The notes beneath the pieces were generated by a model. The model did not search any database, was not told the origin of the DNA, and worked only from the letters and a program-made list of their open reading frames with translations. From positions 1 through 64,000 of the forward strand of contig JANQKZ010000007.1 in the NCBI GenBank assembly GCA_028280845.1: a DNA stretch of 64,000 bases, written 5' to 3'. This DNA is from Opitutales bacterium (GTDB lineage Bacteria; Verrucomicrobiota; Verrucomicrobiia; Opitutales; JABSRG01). Shown piece after piece: positions 16,843-24,808 of the stretch (position 1 is the first letter of the stretch; every line of letters begins with the position of its first letter). The position numbers were made by a program, and so were the translations under genes.

Positions 16843-17907
16843 CTATGAAAGGATTACGGGCCGGGTAGAGGTCCCGGGTGGATTCGGTTGAGGATCCACA
16901 AATATTTCGTCTCCGACTACCCGCACATTGAAGGTGGGAATCTTCTCCGTAAACGGTGCGGGCGCAGCTCCATCATGCGGCTTATATTGGAAACCATGCC
17001 AGGGACACGTGATGCAGCCATAGGCATATTTCCCCTCCCCGAGTGGGCCGTTCTGGTGCTGGCATACATTGGAGACCACAGAAATCTTCCTTCGATTATT
17101 GTCGTCCTCGTCCAGGTATTTGAAAACCGCCACCCGTTCCCCGGACAAACTTACGATTTTGGCGCGATTGTCTTCGATTTCATCAACCCGTCCAACTTTC
17201 ACATAGCCATCTTTTTCTGGATCGGGCAAAGCCGCCATCGCTGTCTCCAACTTACTTTCTTTGCATGCTGACAGGACATGGAGGCCGCCAATGGAGGCCG
17301 CCCCCAGGAAAGTAAGCCCGACATAGGCAGGAGATAACTCACTTTGCAGAATGCCCAGTGCGACATGTATGACCAGGGCCCCGTAGGCCACGTAGACGAG
17401 CATGTGCAGCGCTTTCCAAACCGGCGCAGTCAGATTGGCGAGCCAGAAGTCATGACTGGTGGCCGCCATGAGAAAGAGGATGAAGAGGGCGATCGCTCCG
17501 AAAGCCTGAAAAGGAATCCAGGCCAGATCCCCGGTGAACGGGCTATGGAGAAAAATATTGGTAATCGGGTTCACCACGCCCCCCATGTGGTAATAGAATA
17601 GGACTAAAGCGGCATGCCCCAACCCGAGGAGGAACATGGTGACTCCCATGTGGCGGCGATTATACAGGAGCGGAAGAAAAACAGGGTTAAGCCGGGCGAG
17701 TGGGCCTGTCGCCAGGATCACATGCAGAAGTAGAAAGGCAGCCGTGCCGAAAGCTCGAATCAATACGATCGTGTCATCGGCGAAAGGAGCAATCAGCTTA
17801 GATAAGGCAAAAAAGAGGATGAGGTAAACGGCTACACTGATCCAGAGGATGGCATCATAGGCCTTCTTCACCGGAACCCACTGTATGGCCTGATAGGTCG
17901 AACTCAT
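16843..17907 (-). CDS. Membrane cytochrome-b-like protein fused to a Rieske [2Fe-2S] domain
   Basis: A 354-residue fusion. The N-terminal ~215 residues form about six membrane helices resembling the ferric-reductase-like/MsrQ heme-b domain, with candidate ligands His62, His86, His98, His168 and His181. A Cys-containing linker (VLSACKESK) leads to a Rieske domain at about 235-345. Its ligands are Cys282-Gln-His284 and Cys301-Pro-Trp-His304 (NVCQHQNGPLG, TCPWHGFQY). The enzyme would move electrons between a heme b pair and a [2Fe-2S] cluster at the membrane. Overlapping ATGA junctions tie it to the gene before; the next starts 3 bp on. Electron donor and acceptor are unknown. Confidence 0.87.
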   Translation of the reverse strand: MSSTYQAIQWVPVKKAYDAILWISVAVYLILFFALSKLIAPFADDTIVLIRAFGTAAFLLLHVILATGPLARLNPVFLPLLYNRRHMGVTMFLLGLGHAALVLFYYHMGGVVNPITNIFLHSPFTGDLAWIPFQAFGAIALFILFLMAATSHDFWLANLTAPVWKALHMLVYVAYGALVIHVALGILQSELSPAYVGLTFLGAASIGGLHVLSACKESKLETAMAALPDPEKDGYVKVGRVDEIEDNRAKIVSLSGERVAVFKYLDEDDNNRRKISVVSNVCQHQNGPLGEGKYAYGCITCPWHGFQYKPHDGAAPAPFTEKIPTFNVRVVGDEIFVDPQPNPPGTSTRPVILS

Positions 17908-18335
17908 CGGCGACCCCCCACGGAAACCGGTCCAGATACATCGACAACCTGCTGGCTGACCAGGCTGTAGAGCACCAATCGCCCCTCGCCCCCCTTGAAT
18001 CCTTCCGGGAGGGTGATCTCGGTGACCTCAGTCTGCATAAAGGAGCCAAGGAAAACACAGGTATCGGGAAGCGGTGCTTCCAGCTTCACAGTGTCCGGGC
18101 CTTCAGCCCAATACAAAAGAAGACTGGCTCCCAAAAGGGTATCAATCGGTTGAATCCTCAATGTATCCGTCTCCCATTCGACCTCAGCCTCCCAGGACGA
18201 AGCACTTTCCCTTGGCTCACCCGTGGGCATAGACGTCGGGGGTCGAACCAGATATGCGGCAATAACCACCGCCGGACAAAAAATGGCCAGCAGGCCAGCC
18301 ATCCACCGATGCCGCTTCCGCAACTTGATATTCAC
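17904..18335 (-). CDS. Membrane-anchored small protein of the Rieske operon
   Basis: A 143-residue protein, GTG start, with a basic N-terminus (MNIKLRKRHRW), one transmembrane helix (MAGLLAIFCPAVVIAAYLV) and a periplasmic beta-rich domain of about 105 residues (TLLGASLLLYWAEGPDTVKL). Both ends overlap neighbours by 4 bp (GTGA and ATGA), indicating translational coupling in the operon. It has no Cys or His pattern that suggests a cofactor. Family not recognised. Confidence 0.7.
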   Translation of the reverse strand: MNIKLRKRHRWMAGLLAIFCPAVVIAAYLVRPPTSMPTGEPRESASSWEAEVEWETDTLRIQPIDTLLGASLLLYWAEGPDTVKLEAPLPDTCVFLGSFMQTEVTEITLPEGFKGGEGRLVLYSLVSQQVVDVSGPVSVGGRR

Positions 18336-18601
18336 TGCGGAGCTCCTTCCCGCAAGACAGCCTGGCGCCGGTGTTCATTGGTTTCCACAGGTGGTTGGGT
18401 TCCGGATACCCAGCGCTTCAGCAAAAGAGGCCAAAAGGCCATTACGCCAGGAATAATCAACACCTTGAAGCGCCACTTGGCTCCCTTCGCTGCGGGATCC
18501 ACGCGCTCTACCCCTTTCAGGACAAAGGGTCCTGCAAAAATGAGTCCCAGGGCAAAATAAAGACCGAGGAGCAGGGTAATCAGCTCAACGACAAAGGTCA
18601 T
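18332..18601 (-). CDS. Small membrane protein, first gene of the Rieske operon
   Basis: An 89-residue protein with an N-terminal membrane helix (VELITLLLGLYFALGLIFAG) and a second near residues 47-60 (VLIIPGVMAFWPLLL), ending in a charged tail. It overlaps the next gene by 4 bp. Two-helix proteins of this type often accompany respiratory membrane complexes. Function unknown; reality supported by tight overlap and hydrophobicity pattern. Confidence 0.65.
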   Translation of the reverse strand: MTFVVELITLLLGLYFALGLIFAGPFVLKGVERVDPAAKGAKWRFKVLIIPGVMAFWPLLLKRWVSGTQPPVETNEHRRQAVLREGAPQ

Positions 18602-19263
18602 AATGGCAGTGGGCAGCGGTCAATCATAAGGTAGGAGCTGGCGGCATAGAAAAAATTCCAAAGAACTCCGGGAATGTTGTGAACAGCCTTAGCACATTGA
18701 GCGAGGGAAAGCCATAATCAACGACCCGCTAGCAGTTTTGAGTAAAACAGGCAAAGACCCGGTGAAATCATAAGGACATCCGCCAACGCATCCCAAAGCT
18801 CCCTTACGTATTCAGACAAGATGCTCTCCATGATGAAACTTGGGGGTAGCCCCCAACTGTAACCGCTACCGACTTCGCGTCATCGCTCAGTGTGGGTAAA
18901 CCAACATGAATCCTCTAATTTATGCCCTGTCCCCAATCCTTGGGGTAGATCATTCGAGATTCTCAAAAAAAATCGGACTGAAATAAGAGACGAGATTACT
19001 TTTAGGGCCGTATCTTAAAAGCAATTGATCGGTTGCGATTTCTCTCTATGACAATAACTCAGCTATCTAAATCCTTAGAGATCAGAACCCTGTAGAATAA
19101 GACTACTTTCCAACCTTTAAAGAAAAACAGTAATTGGAAGAAAAAATAACGCATATTAGAGTAAGTTTTATACGGGAAACTAATCAGGAATATATTTGAT
19201 ATTGGTATCTCAATACCTTAAACGGGAACTGCTTCCACAATAAAAACTTCTTGAAAGGGAAAA
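18602..19263. other. Long intergenic region bearing a dispersed repeat
   Basis: 662 bp with no credible gene. It holds a 7-bp hairpin (TTGGGGG-TAG-CCCCCAA at 18840-18856), then the left copy of the direct repeat at 18866-18945, and after about 18950 the sequence becomes markedly AT-rich up to the next gene. The composition change begins right after the repeat, so the repeat marks one edge of the foreign-looking segment. Confidence 0.5.
18866..18945. repeat. Left copy of ~80-bp direct repeat
   Basis: The stretch starting CTACCGACTTCGCGTCATCG is matched at 23418-23497, starting CTACCGCCTTCGCATTATCG, in the same orientation with roughly 85% identity. The shared core includes TCGCTCAGTG, GGGTAAACCAACATGAA and TTATGCCCTGTCCCCAATC. 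The two copies bracket the AT-rich genes and a decayed nuclease gene. Confidence 0.7.
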
Positions 19264-19692
19264 ATGGGAAAAAAATACATAATTCTGATGCTTATGATCC
19301 TAGCATCATCGGCATTACAATCAACCACTACGACAAATGTAACAGCATTCTCTCAGGTAAACTATAACAATGGAAATCCTGAAATAAAAAATGCATCAAT
19401 CGACGTAGCTGTAGACGTGACTGCTTTTGGGCAGGCATGTCCATACGGTCCCCACGACAAGTGTACAGTGAGTGTTAGATATCAGGATGCGGGCGGAGGT
19501 GGAATTACTTATATTCTTAGCGAGAGTAGAGTTTACGGTGGAGGATCGTTTGACAATCATAGCAGCGGAGGGGTCACAGATACTGTTCCTAGCTTTAATG
19601 TAGTGACAGTAGCCGCATGGACAAGAGATCTCCATGGAGGCGAAATTACGGTGTCCTCCCAATCATTTACCCGTGCGACATGGTCATATTAA
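19264..19692 (+). CDS. Small secreted protein in AT-rich segment
   Basis: A 142-residue protein with a signal peptide (MGKKYIILMLMILASSALQS), preceded by GAAAGGGA eight bases before the ATG. The mature part is beta-rich, Gly/Ser/Thr-rich, with two Cys (QACPYGPHDKCTVSV) that could form a disulfide. It resembles small extracellular proteins but no family is recognised. Codon use is AT-rich like the two genes after it and unlike the rest of the window, suggesting acquisition by transfer. Confidence 0.7.
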   Translation: MGKKYIILMLMILASSALQSTTTTNVTAFSQVNYNNGNPEIKNASIDVAVDVTAFGQACPYGPHDKCTVSVRYQDAGGGGITYILSESRVYGGGSFDNHSSGGVTDTVPSFNVVTVAAWTRDLHGGEITVSSQSFTRATWSY

Positions 19693-21080
19693 AGAAAGTA
19701 CTATTCTTTAATAAAATCAAGGCCCGGCATTTAATTGTGTCGGGCTTTTTGTATTATTTATTCCAACAAACTATGGCTTCAGAATTAAATCAATTCATAA
19801 GCTCAACAATAATATTAGATCAAAAGTGTGCAATAAAAATAGGAGAAATTGAGGTCCCCGAATACATTTTAATTCAAAAATACAGGCAGGATTTGAAAAG
19901 TGATCTTTTTAAGGTTCAAAGTGAAATTGAAGTTAAGTGGTTTAAGGATTTAATTGCTAAATATGTAAGAATAAATAATTCATATAAAAATGATACTTTC
20001 TCTGATATAGAAATAAAACGTGGTTTTGAAAAGTTTGCTAACTATGTAGTCCTTTACAATATAGATAAATTTGTAGAAGTAGATGAATTAGAACCCGAAC
20101 TCAAGCTCCAATATGATTGGATTAAGGATAGTATCAATGGAAACAAAAAATTCGATTATGACACAATCCTCAATCCAGTGGTAGCAGATGATTTAGTTGA
20201 TTCTTTCTTGAAAGTAACTTCCATGAGAGAGAATATATTGAACAGCTCAAAAAAGGATTTCTTAGACAAGGATTTGTGCGCTTTTAAGGGGGAAATCCCA
20301 AACCCATCTATTAGAACTTTGACGGTGGGAGAATTCTTAGAACTTTATTATTTAAATGTAGAGAAAGTATTCATAACAGACACTAATTCTTTATTAAAAG
20401 CTATTCATGATTCTCTTATTTTCAAATATCAACTAAAATGTATGGGTATGTTAAAGAGCAAATTTAATGATGTGTATTTCATGGAGAAAGAGAATTCTTA
20501 TTTTAATACCCTTGATACTGAATATACGATTTTTAGATTATTGAAAACACCTGAAGGTAACGAACTCTTAAGAGATCTTTATAAGAAAAACTTAAAAGAA
20601 TTTATGATTCCAAATAGCTACTCGGGCTTGCTTATCTGGAGCAATGAAAAAGACGAACTCATCGAGTTGTATTCAATATTTAAAACAAATCCATTATTAG
20701 ATGAGCTGTCGGATGTGCTCAAATTATGTGAGAAATACAAAACTGTTAAAGTTTTAGATTTAGATTTTTCCAACTATCCCGAGGAAATTAAATACCACCT
20801 GAAACAGAGAGCCGGAAACTTTGAAATAGGCGTTATGAATCGACCTATTTTGACAGAAAACTACTATTACACTATCTTCCCAATAGGCATAAAATCTAAA
20901 AAAACATTAGCCTTTGAAGAATCTCTAGGCAAATTCTATCATTATATAAACCATTTTGGCCTAGAATACTTAAAGGAACTAGTCTTAAATTTGGATAAGA
21001 ATTATTATAATTTATTTTTAAGCAATACAACATTTAAGAAATCAAATTTTAAATTTCATGAACAATATAAAAAAAAGTAA
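19680..21080 (+). CDS. AT-rich exported protein, possibly PPIase/SurA-like
   Basis: Start is uncertain. The frame is open from 19617. The ATG at 19680 gives a basic N-region followed by a hydrophobic stretch (RHLIVSGFLYYLFQQ) that looks like a signal peptide, and I prefer it (466 residues). An ATG at 19773 would remove it. The body is helical and very Lys/Asn/Ile-rich. GEIEVPEYILIQKY near the start and YKKNLKEFMIPNSYSG in the middle recall the chaperone and parvulin regions of SurA-type periplasmic folding factors, but no clear catalytic parvulin signature is seen, so this is weak. Codons 14-23 are formed by a strong hairpin (19719-19751). It overlaps the next gene by 23 bp. Confidence 0.6.
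   Translation: MVILKKVLFFNKIKARHLIVSGFLYYLFQQTMASELNQFISSTIILDQKCAIKIGEIEVPEYILIQKYRQDLKSDLFKVQSEIEVKWFKDLIAKYVRINNSYKNDTFSDIEIKRGFEKFANYVVLYNIDKFVEVDELEPELKLQYDWIKDSINGNKKFDYDTILNPVVADDLVDSFLKVTSMRENILNSSKKDFLDKDLCAFKGEIPNPSIRTLTVGEFLELYYLNVEKVFITDTNSLLKAIHDSLIFKYQLKCMGMLKSKFNDVYFMEKENSYFNTLDTEYTIFRLLKTPEGNELLRDLYKKNLKEFMIPNSYSGLLIWSNEKDELIELYSIFKTNPLLDELSDVLKLCEKYKTVKVLDLDFSNYPEEIKYHLKQRAGNFEIGVMNRPILTENYYYTIFPIGIKSKKTLAFEESLGKFYHYINHFGLEYLKELVLNLDKNYYNLFLSNTTFKKSNFKFHEQYKKK
19719..19751 (+). terminator. Intrinsic-terminator-like hairpin overlapping a start region
   Basis: AAGGCCCGGCA pairs over 11 bp (two G-U) with TGTCGGGCTTT around an 8-base loop and is followed by a T-run. It lies 27 bp after the stop of the small secreted protein gene, as expected of its terminator, yet it also falls inside the frame of the following gene. 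It may act as an attenuator between the two. Confidence 0.65.
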
Positions 21081-21888
21081 TGTTCTTGTTCTCCTAGTTA
21101 TAATAGTGATTTCCTATTTCACGGGCTTTTGCACGACTCATTTTTTAAATTTGGATTCACCGCGACCCAACACAGGATTAAATCAAGTACCGCCTGAAGC
21201 TCCTAACATAGCAACCTCTACTGATGATTCCAAAGAGACTAAAATTCAAGCTCACACGCCTGAATTACTAGAATCAGTTGCCAAAATTGAAACGCTTGAG
21301 GAAGAAATCCAAGCTCTTAAAAATGCAAGCTCGGAATTTGAAGTCAAAAATTCCATTATTGAAAACCACTTCATGGAAATGGGCACCCTGGGTAGATTAA
21401 CATTGTTCTACGGTAACGAATTTTCTCTTTCGAAAGATGCTGCATTTTTATTTGGAATTGAGGAATCGGATATTGATAAAATAAATGATCTCGGAAAAAT
21501 TACCCATACGCATTTGGCCGAACTAGAGGTTAAAGGAGTTTCCAATGTAGAGGTTTTGTCTGGAGATAATATTCGGCTGACAATACAATTGGATCAAAAC
21601 GACATTAAAGAAATTAGAACCACTTACCTTAAACAATTAAGCTCAATTGTAGCCGATCAGAAAAAAGTTGAAGTGCTCAGCTCATTGTTTAATCAAAAAT
21701 TAAATCCTCACTCTCTTCAGAAAAATATTATTATTGAGAATTCCGGCTCCGACAACATTCGTTATCCAGTTATGCATGTAACTTTAACGGATGAATCCGG
21801 AATGGCTCTAAGCGAATCAACCTTTTCTGGAAACGTACCCGAAGAGTATCAGCACTTGCTTGAATTTGATCCGGATTCCAACCCCTAA
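21058..21888 (+). CDS. Membrane-anchored coiled-coil protein in AT-rich segment
   Basis: A 276-residue protein: one N-terminal transmembrane helix (VLVLLVIIVISYFTGFC), a Pro/Thr-rich linker, a coiled coil at about residues 75-100 (ESVAKIETLEEEIQALKN), then a mixed alpha/beta domain of about 170 residues (EVLSGDNIRLTIQLDQNDIKE). It overlaps the preceding gene by 23 bp, so the two are probably co-translated. AT-rich composition matches the two upstream genes. No family recognised. Confidence 0.65.
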   Translation: MNNIKKSNVLVLLVIIVISYFTGFCTTHFLNLDSPRPNTGLNQVPPEAPNIATSTDDSKETKIQAHTPELLESVAKIETLEEEIQALKNASSEFEVKNSIIENHFMEMGTLGRLTLFYGNEFSLSKDAAFLFGIEESDIDKINDLGKITHTHLAELEVKGVSNVEVLSGDNIRLTIQLDQNDIKEIRTTYLKQLSSIVADQKKVEVLSSLFNQKLNPHSLQKNIIIENSGSDNIRYPVMHVTLTDESGMALSESTFSGNVPEEYQHLLEFDPDSNP

Positions 21889-22486
21889 GATTTTTTGAAA
21901 TTTATCCTATATAATAACACTTTTTCCCTGCGATATACTTTATTAGGGTCTCGACTAAGGGAAAGTGTAGGAGTGGAAATGGCGGACGTGTTAAAAGATG
22001 ATTGATCACCAGCCTCGAAACTTGAATTAATCCAGGATTTCATAGGCCCTGAAGTGTTTTAATTCTTACTTCCACAGATGCTGTTTAATCAACACCCCGA
22101 GTGGGCCACTCCGAACCGCAAGGAAAGCGCAATCCCATATTACTTTCTGAGTGCTCGTCGGACTGCGCACTGAAGGTCTCAACTTGAGCAAGGTAATGTC
22201 CTTCGTCCTTCTATCCAATTTTCTAGTCGCCCTTAGCAGACTCCTGGAAAAGATGTCCATGGATTACAAGAGGCCGTGGGGGTAACCTTTCCTCTATTTA
22301 GTAAGGGCTAAAATCCTTAGACTTTTTAACCAGAAAAATCCGTGCCCCTTTACGCTAAGGCGGAAATCGAAATTCCCCCCCTTGGGGGTCTGGTTATCTT
22401 GTGCCCGTCGCCCTTCTTTTGAAGCCAACAAAAGAAAAAGCCCCAGACCAAGGAGGCCTGAAACTTAAGGAGGGTTTTGGGGGAAA
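21889..22486. other. Gene-free stretch with hairpin repeat
   Basis: About 600 bp without a credible gene. GC content returns to the window's norm. It holds a perfect 8-bp hairpin at 22414-22436 (TTCTTTTG, 7-base loop, CAAAAGAA) flanked by GGTCTGG/CCAGACC arms (about 22387-22393 and 22444-22450), a nested inverted repeat that may end the decayed nuclease gene's transcript or be a dispersed repeat. A 64-residue minus-strand frame at 22066-22260 has no family signal. Confidence 0.4.
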
Positions 22487-23341
22487 TTACCAATCAGATT
22501 TCTTTCCTTCCTTTGACTTTAATGCAGACTGCTTAGCGGGGGAAAGGGCTGTAAGGAATTTGAGCCCGATCAAGCTCTCTAGCCGATCAATCGTTGTTGT
22601 ATAATCCCAAAAGTCGTCCTCTTCCTTTGGTAAAACATTGGGAAGAATAAAGGCCACTGTTTTCAGCGAGCTGTCGTCCTCCCTAATTACAACCTTGAAA
22701 GCGCGTCAGGGACAGCGGCTGGAACTTCCCCCCACTGTCCTAGCCATACAGCGGGTTCATTCCCAAAGAAAACTAGTCCAGAAACCACCCAGGCTCTGCT
22801 ATACTTACCCACCCAATCTACAGTTTTGTACTCTAGATCCAACCAGATACCCACGTTTTGTCACTGTAACCAAGGGACTGCATTTATCATGGTGTGAGTG
22901 TTGTAGGAAGCGTCCTGCCTAATCCTCTCCGCAATAAACTTCGCGCACATATGCCCCCGAACGTATCTGTACTCCGTTTTTACCTCCTTTAGGTCGCGCG
23001 TCCCAGAGACGGCGTATGTTGAATCCACTGGGGCTGTTCCATCTGAATTCAGAGTAGGACCAGTGGACCATCGAGGGCGCTCCTCCAGTTTGTCCCCAAC
23101 CTTATTACCCTTGATTTCATAGGCCACCCATTCGGGGGTTCCCCAAGCTTCTCCGTCGCCGTCTGAATCGTTGTCGTCTTTGCCGTTAAGGGAGGAGGAG
23201 AAAGCTGCATACTCGAATATATGGTCCTTTGGCTTGATCCCCCATTTAGTATACTACTAAGAGGGATCTAGGACGATTGGTTTCTGGGCAGGCTATCCCC
23301 AAAGGTAGGAGCAGCCCCACCAGTAGTATTGTATTTTTCAT
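22487..23341 (-). pseudogene. Decayed DNA/RNA non-specific endonuclease (NUC1 family)
   Basis: Reading three frames in order rebuilds a secreted nuclease. An ATG at 23341 starts a lipoprotein-like signal (MKNTILLVGLLLPLGIAC). Stops (TAG TAG) interrupt near 23250 and the frame must shift. The next frame reads GEAWGTPEWVAYEIKGN, then YVRGHMCAKFIAERI and NAVPWLQ, the NUC1 active-site region, before a TGA at 22861-22863. The same frame continues QNVGIWLDLEY, then AWVVSGLVFF. Another shift near 22690 is needed to reach FKVVIRED, AFILPN and LESLIGLKF. In the family the motif is DRGH; here Asp is Val (GTT for GAT). At least three lesions plus loss of the active-site Asp show it is dead. It lies inside the direct-repeat-bounded segment. 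Confidence 0.85.
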
Positions 23342-23417
23342 TTGATTGGTAGTATTGAGTTTAGAGAGAGGAGGATTTGATAGCCCCATGACACCCTTAA
23401 GTCAGGAACTTTATTAA

Positions 23418-23497
23418 CTACCGCCTTCGCATTATCGCTCAGTGCGGGTAAACCAACATGAACCCCCAAGTTTATGCCCTGTCCCCAATCTTTGGTG
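23418..23497. repeat. Right copy of ~80-bp direct repeat
   Basis: Same orientation as the copy at 18866-18945 with roughly 85% identity. It lies about 80 bp from the 3' end of the tRNA-Thr gene, which points toward it. It is not a copy of the tRNA itself, so it is not a classical tRNA attachment duplication. Confidence 0.7.
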
Positions 23498-23578
23498 GAG
23501 ACCCGACCCGCTTTGGGGTAGACCCGAAATGGGTGACCTGCCGAGGCGTAGGGAGGGGCTCCCCCGATCGAAGCCTGG

Positions 23579-23651
23579 AGCCACCTGTCGGATTCGAACC
23601 GACGACCTATTCATTACGAGTGAATCGCTCTACCAACTGAGCTAAGGTGGC
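23579..23651 (-). tRNA. tRNA-Thr (CGT)
   Basis: A full cloverleaf on the minus strand: acceptor GCCACCT/AGGTGGC, D-arm GCTCAGTTGGTAGAGC, anticodon loop CTCGTAA with CGT at its centre, and T-arm with TTCGAAT. Discriminator base is T and no CCA is encoded. Its 3' end faces the direct repeat and the AT-rich segment. Confidence 0.95.
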
Positions 23652-24254
23652 ACCCCAGAGAAGTAGAAAGGAATAATACCTCCTTATCCAATAACAAGCA
23701 AAAAGCATGAAGGCCCAGCGGGAGCAGGGCCAGCCCTCAGTCCACTCTCCCAATGTAGACCTTCTCTCTGCTCCCTCGGTGTCCTCTGGGGTGGGCTCCC
23801 AGATTAGGTCTATCCGTCATAAGGAAGATGGATTCAGAATCCAGATTCCAGACACCAGAGCCCAGACCTCAAAAGACCTATGATCTTACCCTTCAACCCA
23901 GGGTATCACGGTGAATCGCGACAGGGCGCCAGGACGTGGCGGTGTCAGAGATACCCTCGACCAAAAGCCGAGTCCACGCACACACGTACAAGAGCCATGC
24001 CGTTGGTAAAGGCGGTAAAGCTTGGCCTGCCTCTTATCTGAAGTTTGCCGCGGACTGGTACAACAAGGAAGTCGGCCACTGAGAAACTACACCCAACCCC
24101 GTCATCCATTTACTCAAACCAGGTGGCGCACCATGCGCTAACTGGCTGACCAGTTAAGGCTGATGGGAAGACGGATATTCACAAATTCCGCTTGACGCCC
24201 AAGGGACCTATTTTCATGGTCTTCTGCTTTCCCAAGTGGGAATCTCCATCGGTC
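23652..24254. other. tRNA-flanking gene-free stretch with a possible gene remnant
   Basis: About 600 bp between two tRNA genes. Most shows nothing. A plus-strand frame ending in TGA at 24080-24082 reads SRVHAHTYKSHAVG and then AWPASYLKFAADWY, which looks like a genuine protein C-terminus. The HTY...H...WP layout recalls the end of alpha/beta-hydrolase esterases, but it has no start or body here. A 6-bp hairpin (AACTGG-CTGA-CCAGTT) lies near 24140. Confidence 0.35.
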
Positions 24255-24330
<76 letters not shown>

Positions 24331-24342
24331 TCCTTCGCTGAA

Positions 24343-24438
24343 GCCTGCGAAACGCGAGGGATGCCCCTCGTAGCTTTCTGAAACGAAAGCGTAGTGGGGC
24401 CTCTGCTTCGGATGGCACGCCATACGAGTGCCGCGCCG
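24343..24438. repeat. 96-bp direct repeat, copy 1
   Basis: Begins GCCTGCGAAACGCGAGGGAT and ends GCCGCGCCG. It matches 24555-24650 over the same length with only a few substitutions. It contains internal hairpins (CGAGGGATGCCCCTCG and GCTTTCTGAAACGAAAGC) and starts 13 bp after the tRNA-Met CCA. Confidence 0.75.
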
Positions 24439-24554
24439 AAGCCGTGCCTGCGCGAGCGAAGGCGGGCTCCTTTGTCTTGACCTGCCTCCATGTAAGCTGT
24501 GCTTGTGTCGACAGTGAGGATATGGGCTAAGCCCATAATCAAGTCTACCTTTCC

Positions 24555-24650
24555 GCCTGCGAAACGCGAGGGATGCCCCTCGTAGCTTTCTGAAACGAAA
24601 GCGCAGTGGGGCTTCTGCTACGGATGGCACGCCATACGGGTGCTGCGCCG
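24555..24650. repeat. 96-bp direct repeat, copy 2
   Basis: Second copy of the hairpin-bearing repeat at 24343-24438, same orientation, about 210 bp downstream. The spacer between copies (24439-24554) has no credible gene. Confidence 0.75.
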
Positions 24651-24664
24651 GGCCCGACCTTCAC

Positions 24665-24770
24665 CCTCTGACTTCCGACTCCCGACTTCCGCCCTCCGAC
24701 TTCCGATTTCTGACTTCCGATTTCTGACTTCCGACTTCCGCCCTCCGCCTTCCGCCCTCCGGCGGGAGTT
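24665..24770. repeat. Tandem CTTCCGA/CCCTCCG short repeat
   Basis: About 105 bp made of alternating CTGACTTCCGA, TTTCTGACTTCCGA and CCGCCCTCCG units. The units vary and have no unique spacers, so this is not a CRISPR array. It lies just beyond the stop of the ABC-F gene and may be a replication-slippage repeat. Confidence 0.7.
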
Positions 24771-24808
24771 GTCTTATAGCTAAAACAACCGCACGGGCTG
24801 AAACTCAA

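Noticed and set aside
22066-22260. Minus-strand frame beginning MDIFSRSLL, weakly reminiscent of an integrase core
   Set aside because: Only a few residues resemble a transposase rve motif; no partner Asp/Glu residues or adjacent sequence support it.
18866-23497. Direct repeats as tRNA attachment sites (attL/attR)
   Set aside because: Neither copy duplicates the tRNA-Thr 3' sequence and no integrase is present; bordering status is possible but att sites cannot be claimed.
23432-23645. Short frames over tRNA-Thr and the right direct repeat
   Set aside because: They overlap the tRNA on both strands and have no protein-like composition.
24665-24770. Possible CRISPR-like array
   Set aside because: Units are 7-14 bp, variable and without unique spacers; it is a simple tandem repeat.
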